Origin: Theodoxus fluviatilis
Taxonomy: Eukaryota; Mollusca; Gastropoda; Cycloneritida; Neritidae
Assembly: GCA_034096865.1 (NCBI GenBank)
Contig: JAWQFJ010001130.1
Coordinates: forward strand, 47,478-111,477
Length of the DNA: 64,000 nt
Direction of reading: 5' to 3'
A program made the translations under genes and the position numbers. This document shows, one piece after another, positions 48,201 through 57,628 of this stretch. Every line of letters begins with the position of its first letter. Position 1 is the stretch's first letter. Below the pieces are notes generated by a model that worked only from the letters and a program-made list of their open reading frames with translations, was not told where the DNA came from and searched no databases.

Positions 48201-50637
48201 ATGATCCGTGCTCTGGAGCGCATGCTGGACTGGTTGAGCTGGCCCACTGCCGGGCAAGTCAGTGTGTGGGTCCTGTCTTTCTTCAACTGCCTGGCTGTCG
48301 CCAAGAGAACCAATGTGCTTCTGGCCATCACTGAGAGTCGTGCTGTGCCGGTAAGGGGGAGAAAAAAGGGAAAAAACCCTAGAGAAATCATTCTTATGGT
48401 GAAAGAAAGCGGTGCAAATGAATTTTTTAAAACCTATTATGCTCTATATTTCTTGTAAATAGAATTTGCATAAAGTTCCCTCCTTGATTTTATAATCTGG
48501 TTTCGGGGGATGAAGTTGGTGAAGTAGCTCTTGATTTTGTTGATGATGGGAGCTACAGTGTTTTATTGACAAAAGAGTGAAGATTTTTTTTTTACTGGCA
48601 AGAATGGTTTACTAAATGAGTTTTGCCGTTTTCATGGATCATGAATATTATTTGAGAACTAGTGGAATAACTGGATTTTAGACTTAGATGATTATCTCAT
48701 GGAAGGTGCAACATGATGACAAAATTTGCAATGTTTGCTCCAAGTGGATATGGTATTTGTTGCACAAAATGTATTTTGAAATTATGTCTTTCCTTGTTCT
48801 CAGAAAGTTGGAATGCTCTCAGACAGTTTGAAATGTCATTGCACATAAGAGTTTTTTGTATTGAAATCTATATATGTGATTGTGTCCAGGAGAAGGTCCG
48901 ATTCTTTTGACCAAAGACAACATGATCATGAGTAAACTGGTTTGAGACCTAGGTATGTTAGATGGATAAGCGAGTGAGGCTGGTGGTGATTTCATTGCCA
49001 TGTGATTACAGTGGGAGGAGCATGCCTAAAGTGGCAGTGAAAGCATTGTCAGGTATTGCTTTTGGTTGGACTAGGAGATCTAGGTGTATGGGGCCAGTAT
49101 GGATGAAGAATGTGCAAGCGAGGCAGATTGTGCTTTTGTTGGCATATGATTGCACTGAGAAGAGCATGCCAGGTGTGGTGGTGGAAGCATTGTCAGATGT
49201 TGCTTTTGGTTGCAGGTGCTGCAGAAGCTGCAGTTTGTCTTTGCCAAGCATTCCTGTCTGCAGATCCTCTCCATCATGCTGCTCAGCTACCAGCACTGCC
49301 CTCGACCCTTCCATGAGGTCTGTCCTCCTTACCCATTCTGTAAACCCGAGTCAGTAGTATTGACTCTGGCACAGTTCGCAATGAATGCGTATTAGGCTTG
49401 ACCCTTGGCATTACAGCCTTGCGCCCAAAATAGTTCGTTCTGATACTATTTTTCTCTCCACTTTTTACAGAAATCATTCAGATGTAAAAACTTGGTTCCA
49501 TTTCAACACAAACATTTTATTGTATCGAATAAACGCTTGTTTGTTGTCTCAACAAGAGTAAGTTAAGAGTTTTGTGTGAAATAGTCTTAGAACTACTTTA
49601 ACGGCGTATGTCAGGGGGCACATCGGCTATCCCACAAGCCTCTCGTGTGACCTCCGCTAGCATAAATTGGCCGAAAACCTTCCATCACGTGACGTCAACA
49701 GTGCTAGAGATACTTTTGCCGGTAGGCGAAATCTCTAGTTTACTAGAATGCTCCTTACCCTCCTCTGTATCCCCCCCACTTTCATCTTCCCTCTTCCTCA
49801 TCAAACATGTACTTCATCCGTCCTCCATTCTCTTCTTTCTCGTCTTTCCTCTCCTGCTACTCATTTGCATGGCTTCTCCTCCCTTCATCCTCCTTTCTGC
49901 TGTCCCCATTGTGGCTGTGCTCTTGTTGCTGTTGCTTCTCTGTCACCACTTGCTTCATTTACTCTTGCTTCCCACCCACCCTTTTTAAACATTAAATTTG
50001 ATATCATAAAGTCCTTCTCTTGTTTTACTTCCAGCTCTAGCTATAACTGATGTTGCCTTTCCATTAGATTAGTCTTCTGTATCCTCATGTTTTGTTTCCT
50101 TTTTTTTCTTCTTTTCCTTCCCACCCTTCCTATCTTCCATTTTGTTCTTCTTGCGCTCGCTTCAGTTTGCTTATTTATCTTCTTCCCCTTATCCAAATAC
50201 ATCTGCTCTTAGTTTTCTTCCTTTTCCTACTCTGCTTCCCTTTCTGCTTCTGATCTTGTGTGGTTAAAAAAGAAAGTTTTTCCCCTCCCCACTTTCATTG
50301 CATATATAGGGCAGTAGCAAACTTGTCATATCCCTCCACTGCAGCTTCCTTTCTCCTTCTGCCCTGTCTTTCCTTCCTCTCACCACCACCACATCTACCA
50401 CCACAATATACTCCACCACCATTACCACCACTGTCATCACCACCATCATCCTCGTATCCCCCTCCTCCCCTTGTCCTCCAACCTTTTCTTCGTCCTCCCC
50501 CCCCCCTCTTCCCCCCCACCCCCTCTTCCTCCCCCCTCCTTCTCCCCCTCCTTCTCCCCCTCCCCCTTACATCTCCCCCTCCCCCTTACTTCTCCCCCTC
50601 CCCCTTACTTCTCCTCCTCCTTCTTCTCCTCCTTTTT

Positions 50638-50680
<43 letters not shown>

Positions 50681-51054
50681 CCACAACACACCCAATGACT
50701 TGAGTTGTGACTGATGCAGGTGCTGGAGGCCATCAGGCCAGTGTGGGTGACCCTGGAGGAAAAGGAGAGCCCCAACCCTGTGTCCCAGGGTCTTGCTGAC
50801 CTCGTCCACACACTCATGTACATCCACTCTGGCTACCCTGAAATCTACAGTCCCATTCTGGACCTCATCAAAGTAAGTCATGTGCATCAACCCCTGTGGG
50901 TCAGGGGTAAGAATAAGACCCTTTGGGTCTTTCTACACAATTCTAGCACATGTAAAAGATAAATTTTACTTGTTCTTTCTTTGTCCAGCTCTAGTGATTT
51001 TAGTGATCAATAGCTTTACATAGCCTACAAGGGCTGAAAGGCTGTAAAACTCCA

Positions 51055-51113
<59 letters not shown>

Positions 51114-54100
51114 GTGCATCCCCATTGTCTTTCCTGCCATCAGCAGTCCCATTCTGGATTTTATCAAGGGGAGGCCCACTTGCTCCTCCCCTGCGCTGTG
51201 GGGTGTCCTCATTGTGGATTACATTCTGGGCGATCATACATAATACCTTGTTTTTGCAACCAGTCTCAGATGGGCTGCTGAAGTGAGAGAGAGAGAAAGA
51301 GTGTCTGTCTGCCTGTGTCTTCCTGCCTGCCTGTCTGCCTGCCTGCCTGCCTTTCTGTATAAGTAAAAGTGTGTCTGTATGTGCGTCTTTTATTGTCCTT
51401 CAGGCTGATGTTTCAGACCCTTGTCACAAAACCAAACGTAGATATTCTGATTTTTTGCTGCCAAGGCCTATGTTTAGTCTTGCATGTTGCTGGTTAGATG
51501 TGGCTGAATGTCCCAATTTATTGTTGGGTTCTTTTTTCCAGGCCTACAAGAAGCCATCTGAGGCAGAAATGAGACAGAACCAGGATCAGACTCGGTGGGA
51601 GGTGACAGACTCGTGGAACAGTCTTCAGGATGTCAGCGTTCCGAGTATCAGGGCGTCGCAGAGGGTGGCCCTGACAAACTCTGGCGTATCCTGCTATGTC
51701 AACACCGTGGTTCAGTCTCTGCTCACTCATGACAGGTCAGTGCTGTTCCCTGCCCTTATTGTCTGTGAACCCACTGTGGTTCGGGGGTGAGAACAGACCC
51801 TCCATGTCTCCCAATGCAATCTGCAAAATGCAAATAACAAGGCAGGTCATGAGTTGACTTCCCCTTACTCTATCCAGCTCTGGTAATTTTGAAAGCAGTG
51901 ACCTTCCACAGCCTACAGACAACATTCATAAGAGGCGAATACATGGGGGCATCATGACTTAATTGCGCTTACTTGGAATTATTCTGGTGATATTCATGCT
52001 TAATGCAATAATGGCCTTGCTTAGCCTACAAAGGCTGATAGGCTGTAAAACTCCCTCCCTCCCTCCCTCCCTCCCTCCCTCCCTCCCTCCCTCCCTCCCT
52101 CCCTCCCTCCCTCCCTCCCTCCCTCCCTCCATCCCTCCATCCATCCCTCCCTCCCTCCCTCCCTCCCTCCCTCCGTCCGTCCGTCCGTCCATCCATCCAT
52201 CCATCCATCCATCCATCCATCCATCCATCCATCCATCCATCCATCCATCCAGATGCTGATAATCTGTAAGACTTCATTCTTTCAAGTATTCTGTGTGTTG
52301 GAGATGAGAATAGACCTACTGTGTCTCCCTGTGCCATTCATAAAAGGTGAATTACTAGGGAGATTGAGCCCTAATGTGGTCGTGTTCTAAACAGCTGCAG
52401 AGAATTTCATGATCAGCCACCAATAAAAAAAACCTTCAAAGGCTGATTTGCAGTAAAACTCCATTCATTCATTTGTTCGTTCATTCATTCATTCATTCAT
52501 TCATTCATTCATTCATTCATTCATTCATTCATTCATTCATTCATTCATTCATTCATTCATTCCTTTCCTGTCAGAGAGGGAAACTGGTGTGGAGAGAAGC
52601 TTTGTGAAAGACTGGCCCAGTCTTGAGTATGCATTCTCCTAGACTGGGCCAAGGTCATTTGAATTAGCTGAATGGATTTGGTTTTTTTTATTTCATGTAT
52701 ATGTTGTGTTTCCTTGGTGGGATGAGGATGATTTTTTTTTAACTTCTTCTGAAGATCAAGACTAAGAAAAACATTTTTAAAAGGTACAAAGAAAGATAAA
52801 GCTTATTTGGTAACGACCAAGACAGGTGGAATTCATATAAGATATATTCCCCTTGGTGATTTAAGCATGAATTCAAATTATGAATGCCATGAGGTAGACT
52901 ATAATTATTTTGAAAACCAAATGAAACCAATTCAGCTCTTGTTCAGGGAAAAAATCTTTCACAACAAATGACTTTCCAAAATGATGATTGTTTAATCAAA
53001 AGAAAGGATGATAATGATGCCTCTACAGTACAGGAGCTGGTAGTCCATGGCTGGCATGGTGTTGCACTTGACTCCCAAAATCAATGGGGCTGTGGTGTGA
53101 GCGTGGCATCTGAGGAATGTGGTGGTGAGAGAGCAGCAGCAGACTGCAGGGCTGGGGCAACACACCTTGCTTGTGCACATTCATCTGTCATGTGTGTGTA
53201 TACACACACGTGTTTGTATATGTGTTGTGTGCAGGATTAGGCTGTCATGTGATCCTGTTAGCCTGAAGGGTGGCATGGGATGTTGCAGATTCAGGAGGTT
53301 CCTCATGACAGGGGAGTTGCGGGGCCCAGTAGCTGACAAGCTTCGAGAAGTCTTTGCCTTCCTCATGACCTCCGAGGTAAGCCAAGACCTGCCTTACTCC
53401 GACTCTGTGTCCATTAGTTGCTGTGTGCTTGTTGGAGCCTTTTGTGTGCATGAAAAAAATATAGCTTGCTGTATGGAATGCAATATAAGGAAATGTTAAT
53501 ATGCAGGAGAATTTTATATGGAATTCTCTGTTTGCCTGGAATGAATTGGAGTTCTCAATACAGATGGGCTGTTTTATATGGAAGAATTGAACTCCTGTTT
53601 TACTCTTTGTCATTTTCCATGGGCTCCCTATGAGATTTTCTATTTAATTTTTTTAAATATTGTTTAAGATGAGGAAATGCATTTGGTTGATGAAGACACT
53701 ATATAACACTGAAATTCTGTAACTTTGTTGAACACATGTGTACATTTGGTTGCATTCAGACACTTACCTAAGCTTGTGCACATCCTCTCTTTCACACGGC
53801 TTGGTTTTCTTTTCCTCTTTCAGCGTGCTGAAATCATCCTGGATGACTTCAGGCGCCTCTTCTTGGACAAGTTTCCCATGAACATGCAGGAAGACTGCCA
53901 GGAATTCATGATACATTTGCTGCAGAAGCTCTTCGACGAAGAGAAGGCAATGCGGGGTAAACAGCCATCGTCCGCAGACCCTGCTGATGGCAGCTCAGGG
54001 GATGGTGCTGCTGCAGAAGACTCCGAGAACTTGACCCAGATGGAAAAAATATTCTGGGGGAAGATGCGCCACTCAATGGACTGCCAGGACTGTCACCACC

Positions 54101-57100
54101 AGACAAGCAGCGTAACTGACCAGACTTCTGTGGGAATCATTTTTGAAGAAGGGATGACGTCCACCCAGAGGACCCTGCCAGGAGGGCGTGAGGCAGCCAA
54201 GTCACAGCCCATGGAAGTAGAAGGTGTGGAGAGCAACGAGACCCTCATGGCTTCATCCTCCCCTGCCTCCTCCATGTCCTCAGGTGGGCCCCTCCATCTG
54301 CAGGACCTTGTGAAGAATTGCTTCAGGCCGTCCAAGCCAGAGGGGGAGACTACCTGTGAAAACTGTGGGAAGCAGAACCGAATCAAATATGACTTATTTA
54401 CAAGAGCCCCTGATACCTTGCAGTTGACCCTCTATCGATTCGCCTTCGACAGAAACACTGCCTCAACACAAAAAATCCAGAGTAGAGTGATCATCCCAAG
54501 GACCCTGCTGCTGCCAGTGGACAGGGCTGGCACAATGACTGATCCAAATGACCCCCACGTTGAGCTCCTGGGGCGGCTCCAAGGCCCAGACAACAATGGC
54601 ACGTCATATGAGGTGTTTGGACTCACATGCATCATGCTGCACACAGGGAACTCCCCGCACAATGGCCACTACTTTGCCATTACAAGACATGCCGTTCGAA
54701 GGCCAGAGTGCCTCCAAGTGGAAGGAGAGTATGACTTCTACGAAGATGATTGGATGAAGTTTAATGATACAAGCGTGGCTCCTATGACCTTCAGCAGCAT
54801 TCTGATGTACCTTCATTCCTTCCAAAATGAGACCCCATATCACCTGCTCTACACCCGGGTGGGCACAGAGGTCCTCGACTCCAGGGTCACCTACGAAACG
54901 CCTTTCTCACAGCTTGATCCACCCCTGAGGCCTGATCTGATGGCCAAGGTTGCCGCCGACAATGCAAAGTACTACAAGGTGAGCTGTGCTTCCTGTGATT
55001 CTGCTCCTCTTGGAAGATAGAAAGGGATACACCGATAAACAAGATGGGGGAAGGAGAGGAATACAGATGAGAAGATAACCAAGAGGTGGGCGAATAGGAG
55101 TAAGCTTGAGATGGACAAGCTTGAGAAGAGGAGGAATGTTGATAAAAGAAACAAGATTGAAGAGAAGAAGAGTGGCACTGAAGAGAACCGCAAGATTGAG
55201 GAGGAGAGGAGCAAGAGGAGGGAGATGAAGATCAAGAGGGAGAAGAGCAAAATTGAGGAAAAGAGAAAGAATGCAGAGGAGATAAGGAAGATTGAGGAGA
55301 AGTGGAGAGACTTGGGGAGGAGTTGACCAAGAGGAGGGAAATGAAGAGCAGGAGTAGGGAAATCAGCAAGAGGAGGGAGATGAGCAAAAAGGGAGATGGG
55401 CAAAATTGAGAAGAGGAGATTGAGGAGGAGAAAAGCATGATTGAGTAGAAGAGGAGCAAGGTTGAGTAGAAAAGGAGCAAGGTTGAGTAGAAGAGGAGCA
55501 AGGTTGAGTAGAAGAGGAGCAAGGTTGAGTAGAAGAGGAGCAAGGTTGAGTAGAAAAGGAGCAAGGTTGAGTAGAAGAGGAGCAAGGTTGAGTAGAAAAG
55601 GAGCAAGGTTGAGTAGAAAAGGAGCAAGGTTGAGTAGAAGAGGAGCAAGATTGAGTAGAAGAGGAGCAAGGTTGAGTAGAAGAGGAGCAATGTTGAGTAG
55701 AAGAGGAGCAAGGTTGAGTAGAAGAGGAGCAAGGTTGAGTAGAAGAGGAGCAAGGTTGAGTAGAAGAGGAGCAAGGTTGAGTAGAAGAGGAGCAAGGTTG
55801 AGTAGAAGAGGAGCAAGGTTGAGTAGAAAAGGAGCAAGGTTGAGTAGAAGAGGAGCAAGGTTGAGTAGAAGAGGAGCAAGGTTGAGTAGAAGAGGAGCAA
55901 GGTTGAGTAGAAGAGGAGCAAGGTTGAGTAGAAGAGGAGCAAGGTTGAGTAGAAGAGGAGCAATGTTGAGTAGAAGAGGAGCAAGGTTGAGTAGAAGAGG
56001 AGCAAGGTTGAGTAGAAGAGGAGCAAGGTTGAGTAGAAGAGGAGCAAGGTTGAGTAGAAGAGGAGCAAGGTTGAGTAGAAGAGGAGCAAGGTTGAGTAGA
56101 AGAGGAGCAAGGTTGAGTAGAAGAGGAGCAAGGTTGAGTAGAAGAGGAGCAAGGTTGAGTAGAAGCGGAGCAAGGTTGAGTAGAAGAGGAGCAAGGTTGA
56201 GTAGAAGCGGAGCAAGGTTGAGTAGAAGAGGAGCAAGGTTGAGTAGAAGCGGAGCAAGGTTGAGTAGAAGAGGAGCAAGGTTGAGTAGAAGCGGAGCAAG
56301 GTTGAGTAGAAGCGGAGCAAGGTTGAGTAGAAGAGGAGCAAGGTTGAGTAGAAGAGGAGCAAGGTTGAGTAGAAGAGGAGCAAGGTTGAGTAGAAGAGGA
56401 GCAAGGTTGAGGAGATGAGCAAGAAAAAGAAGTGGAGCTGGGAGGTAATGGATAAGAATGAATGCAAGAAGGAAAGTTGGGAGAAAGTAAGAGAGAAGAG
56501 GGGGACAAAGTAAGGGAGAAGAGGGGGACAAAGTAAGGGAGAAGAGGGAGAGAAAGTAAGAGGTGAATAGGAGGAGGAATTATTAAGGGGACAAGGATGT
56601 AAAGGGAGGGGAAGAAGTGGGGGGTGGGGGGAGAAAATATAGGGTGAAGGAAATGCAGTTTGATGAAAGAGAAATTATATGGTGGGGAAGAAAAATTAAA
56701 GGGAGGAGGAAAAGAAATGGAGGAAGAGGCAGGAGTATAAGTAGAAAAGGAAGAAGCTGTAGAGGAAGAGGCAGGAGTATAAGTAGAAAAGGAAGAAGCT
56801 GTAGAGGAAGAGGCAGGAGTATAAGTAGAAAAGGAAGAAGCTGTAGAGGAAGAAAACAAAAGCACTGCATGGAAGAAGGAAACAGTGTTGATAAACAAGA
56901 AAAATGTTGGCTTACAGTTGAACAGTACATCAAACTGAATCAGAAATGCTAAGCTCAGCTTGCAAAGTAATGTATTTGGAACACGTATGCAGTCAGTGAG
57001 TGGGAGAGCCCTGTGAGTTTAAGCACACCGACATTCTTTATTCTCTCAGAAATTTCCAGACTTGTATTAGGATTGTTGCTGTGTCACATACCTTGACTTT

Positions 57101-57628
57101 GCAGTTCCTGTAGTGGCTCCACCGTCTGCAGCTGTGTTCCTGTTGAGGTTTTGTAAGCTTTTCGTCATTGCTTCACCACATGAGATGAGAGGTTGCCACA
57201 TTTCACCTAATAATGGTCATCACTTATTTTCATTATCCCCAATTTCATCTCCACTCCCTGGGAAACATGTAGCTAGGTTGCAGATGAACTCGCCAACAGT
57301 GTTTTTCAGTTTTCACCGTGCCCCTCACACTCACAGCAGCTTGCTTCTCCCTCCAGTACTGAAGCATGTGCCTGAAGGTCACGCTCGAAGATGTCTTTGC
57401 CTGCAGAGTGCGCTGCCCGAGACCCTCAGGCTGCAAGGGTCAATTGACTCTTGACTTTCTCTGCAGGAACTAGAGGCCGCAACCCAGCGCAGGAAGAGGA
57501 AGCTGGCAGAGCAGCCCACCCCCAGCTACAACTGGAAGGACTTTGACTCAGACCAGGGACCCCCAGGCAACTGCGGGGGAGGGGAGGGCTTTGGAGGCTT
57601 CAACTCAGGACCCCACTTCGTCTTCTGA
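45064..57628 (+). CDS. USP38: USP38/USP35-type ubiquitin carboxyl-terminal hydrolase (whole gene, 10 coding exons)
   Basis: Join 45064-45255, 46200-46406, 47441-47704, 48090-48350, 49216-49317, 50720-50872, 51542-51735, 53289-53376, 53824-54978, 57467-57628; 925 residues. It removes ubiquitin from proteins by cysteine protease chemistry; vertebrate USP38 acts in nucleus and cytosol. Residues 1-430 are helical and HEAT-like and start [16 protein letters not shown], close to vertebrate USP38 (MDK start). The USP domain has Asn439 and Cys444 ([10 protein letters not shown]), QEDCQEF, CQDC (574-577), CENC (665-668), GHYF with His769 and FNDTSV with Asp802. The tail ends in a glycine-rich [11 protein letters not shown]. 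Vertebrate USP38 and USP35 are slightly over 1000 residues; the shorter length here reflects shorter linkers. The start codon has A at -3 and G at +4. All introns are GT-AG; eight of nine are phase 0, intron 7 phase 2. A single invertebrate gene may be ancestral to both USP35 and USP38. Confidence 0.95.
45507..45641 (+). pseudogene. Small secretory-looking open frame in intron 1, Ly6-like start
   Basis: From ATG 45507, the frame gives a signal-peptide-like stretch ([20 protein letters not shown]) followed by QTLCYKCSS, the pattern that opens many Ly6/uPAR three-finger domains (LxCYxC), then stops at 45641 before any further cysteines. Possibly a decayed gene fragment, possibly chance. Confidence 0.2.
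45737..45900 (-). repeat. SINE-like family S, copy 8
   Basis: Minus strand; the right edge shows the reverse complement of the CCCCGTGTGGGCTGGGAGTA head, the left edge GCCTATCTACCTTTGTAGG. Confidence 0.82.
45994..46150 (+). repeat. SINE-like family S, copy 9
   Basis: Lacks the extreme head. GGTGTCTCCCTATGCAATTA to AGCCTACAAAGGCTGATAGG. Lies 50 bases before exon 2. Confidence 0.85.
46200..46406 (+). CDS. USP38: USP38-like exon, residues 65-133
   Basis: Acceptor TTTGCAG, donor GTAAGA. Starts [20 protein letters not shown]. Helical repeat region; phase 0 at both ends. Confidence 0.92.
46620..46815 (+). mobile_element. L2/CR1 LINE 3' end fragment in intron 2
   Basis: Coding-like remnants followed by GGGCACCTTGAGCATGCCTC and AGGCACTATAGAAGAATGAA, a degenerate form of the GCGC..TATATAAAT tail seen at 9540. 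Plus orientation, same as the gene. Confidence 0.55.
46816..47440 (+). other. Remainder of intron 2
   Basis: No feature recognised. Confidence 0.5.
47441..47704 (+). CDS. USP38: USP38-like exon, residues 134-221
   Basis: Acceptor GCTGCAG, donor GTAGGT. Starts [20 protein letters not shown]. Leu-rich helices of the N-terminal solenoid. Confidence 0.92.
48090..48350 (+). CDS. USP38: USP38-like exon, residues 222-308
   Basis: Acceptor CAACAG, donor GTAAGG. Contains [13 protein letters not shown], which strongly resembles the vertebrate USP38 block with MIDWLSWP. Confidence 0.94.
48351..49215 (+). other. USP38-like intron 4
   Basis: 865 bp, containing a diverged tandem duplication of about 100 bp (48970-49070 and 49117-49215). 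The second copy forms the exon 5 acceptor. Confidence 0.85.
49216..49317 (+). CDS. USP38: USP38-like exon, residues 309-342
   Basis: Acceptor GGTTGCAG, unusual donor GTCTGT. Contains [16 protein letters not shown], like the vertebrate HMLLSFQHSPEAFH block, so the exon and its end are well placed despite the weak donor. Confidence 0.88.
49318..50719 (+). other. USP38-like intron 5
   Basis: 1402 bp. From about 49740 the plus strand is strongly pyrimidine-rich, ending in C-rich (50490-50610) and (ATC)n (50637-50682) tracts. At 49685-49697 CACGTGACGTCA joins an E-box to a full CRE. Confidence 0.85.
50637..50682. repeat. (ATC)n microsatellite
   Basis: Trinucleotide tract 37 bases before exon 6; it reads as poly-Asp on the minus strand. 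Confidence 0.95.
50720..50872 (+). CDS. USP38: USP38-like exon, residues 343-393
   Basis: Acceptor GATGCAG, donor GTAAGT. Contains [20 protein letters not shown], matching the vertebrate MMYHYSGFPDLYEPIL block. Confidence 0.93.
50890..51113 (+). repeat. SINE-like family S, copy 10, with expanded (ATC)n tail
   Basis: CCCCTGTGGGTCAGGGGTAA head, CCAGCTCTAGTGATTTTAGT, AGCCTACAAGGGCTGAAAGG, GTAAAACTCCATTC, then about 18 ATC units. Lies in intron 6. Confidence 0.9.
51300..51360. repeat. (TGCC)n/(TGTC)n degenerate tract
   Basis: Short TGCC-type repeat in intron 6. Confidence 0.8.
51542..51735 (+). CDS. USP38: USP38-like exon with the catalytic cysteine
   Basis: Acceptor TTTTCCAG, donor GTCAGT. 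Residues 394-457 plus two bases of codon 458. Holds the Cys box: Asn439 (oxyanion hole position) and nucleophile Cys444. The only phase-2 junction of the gene. Confidence 0.93.
51769..51917 (+). repeat. SINE-like family S, copy 11
   Basis: ACCCACTGTGGTTCGGGGGT head to CCACAGCCTACAGA. The 3' end is lost where copy 12 joins. Intron 7. Confidence 0.82.
51920..52250 (+). repeat. SINE-like family S, copy 12, with (CCCT)n(CCAT)n tail
   Basis: ATTCATAAGAGGCGAATACA, then TAGCCTACAAAGGCTGATAG and GTAAAACTCCCTCC, running without a break into about 120 bases of CCCT and then about 75 bases of CCAT. Confidence 0.9.
52288..52562 (+). repeat. SINE-like family S, copy 13, with (CATT)n tail
   Basis: TGTGTTGGAGATGAGAATAG head to CTTCAAAGGCTGATTTGCAG and GTAAAACTCC, then about 100 bases of CATT. 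Intron 7. Confidence 0.9.
52563..53288 (+). other. Remainder of intron 7
   Basis: No further repeat recognised. An inverted pair, GACTGGCCCAGTCTTGAGTA and CTAGACTGGGCCAAG, lies at 52611-52655. Confidence 0.5.
53289..53376 (+). CDS. USP38: USP38-like exon, residues 458-487
   Basis: Acceptor GTTGCAG; the first base completes AGA (Arg458), giving [15 protein letters not shown], parallel to vertebrate TDFRRQVLSL. Donor GTAAGC. A 30-residue segment of the thumb subdomain. Confidence 0.92.
53824..54978 (+). CDS. USP38: USP38-like large catalytic exon, residues 488-872
   Basis: 1155 bases without a stop. Order: [20 protein letters not shown] (QxD box), an acidic Ser/Asp/Ala-rich insert, CQDC, a Ser-rich linker with PMEVEG, CENC, then the His box [18 protein letters not shown] and FNDTSV. 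Donor GTGAGC. Confidence 0.96.
55080..56418. repeat. 21-bp minisatellite in USP38-like intron 9, about 46 copies
   Basis: The regular part (55440-56418) repeats GGTTGAGTAGAAGAGGAGCA plus A; variants are GTAGAAAAGGAGC, GTAGAAGCGGAGC and single AAGATT or CAATGTT units. The preceding 360 bases (55080-55440) are degenerate relatives, so the array decays leftward. All three minus frames and one plus frame stay open over long distances. These are repeat artefacts. Confidence 0.97.
56725..56852. repeat. 42-bp minisatellite, 3 copies
   Basis: Each unit has GGAAGAGGCAGGAGTATAAG and TAGAAAAGGAAGAAGCTGTA. A separate short array in the same intron, also purine-rich. Confidence 0.93.
56860..57466 (+). 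other. 3' part of intron 9
   Basis: No exon or repeat recognised before the final exon. Confidence 0.5.
57467..57628 (+). CDS. USP38: USP38-like terminal exon, residues 873-925
   Basis: Acceptor CTCTGCAG. Begins [20 protein letters not shown], a basic helix, and ends in a Gly-rich segment and TGA at 57626-57628, matching the composition and ending of vertebrate USP38. Confidence 0.94.
   Translation, partial: ELEAATQRRKRKLAEQPTPSYNWKDFDSDQGPPGNCGGGEGFGGFNSGPHFVF

Noticed and set aside
54972..56898. Long Leu- or Ser-rich minus-strand frames and a 325-codon Arg/Gly/Ala/Leu plus-strand frame
   Set aside because: They are generated by the 21-bp array in USP38 intron 9; they overlap one another and contain nothing but the repeat peptide.
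57113..57454. 113-codon open frame just before the last USP38 exon as an extra exon
   Set aside because: A stop occurs directly after the possible acceptor at about 57104 in the needed frame, and the exon 9 to exon 10 junction is already in phase and matches the family.
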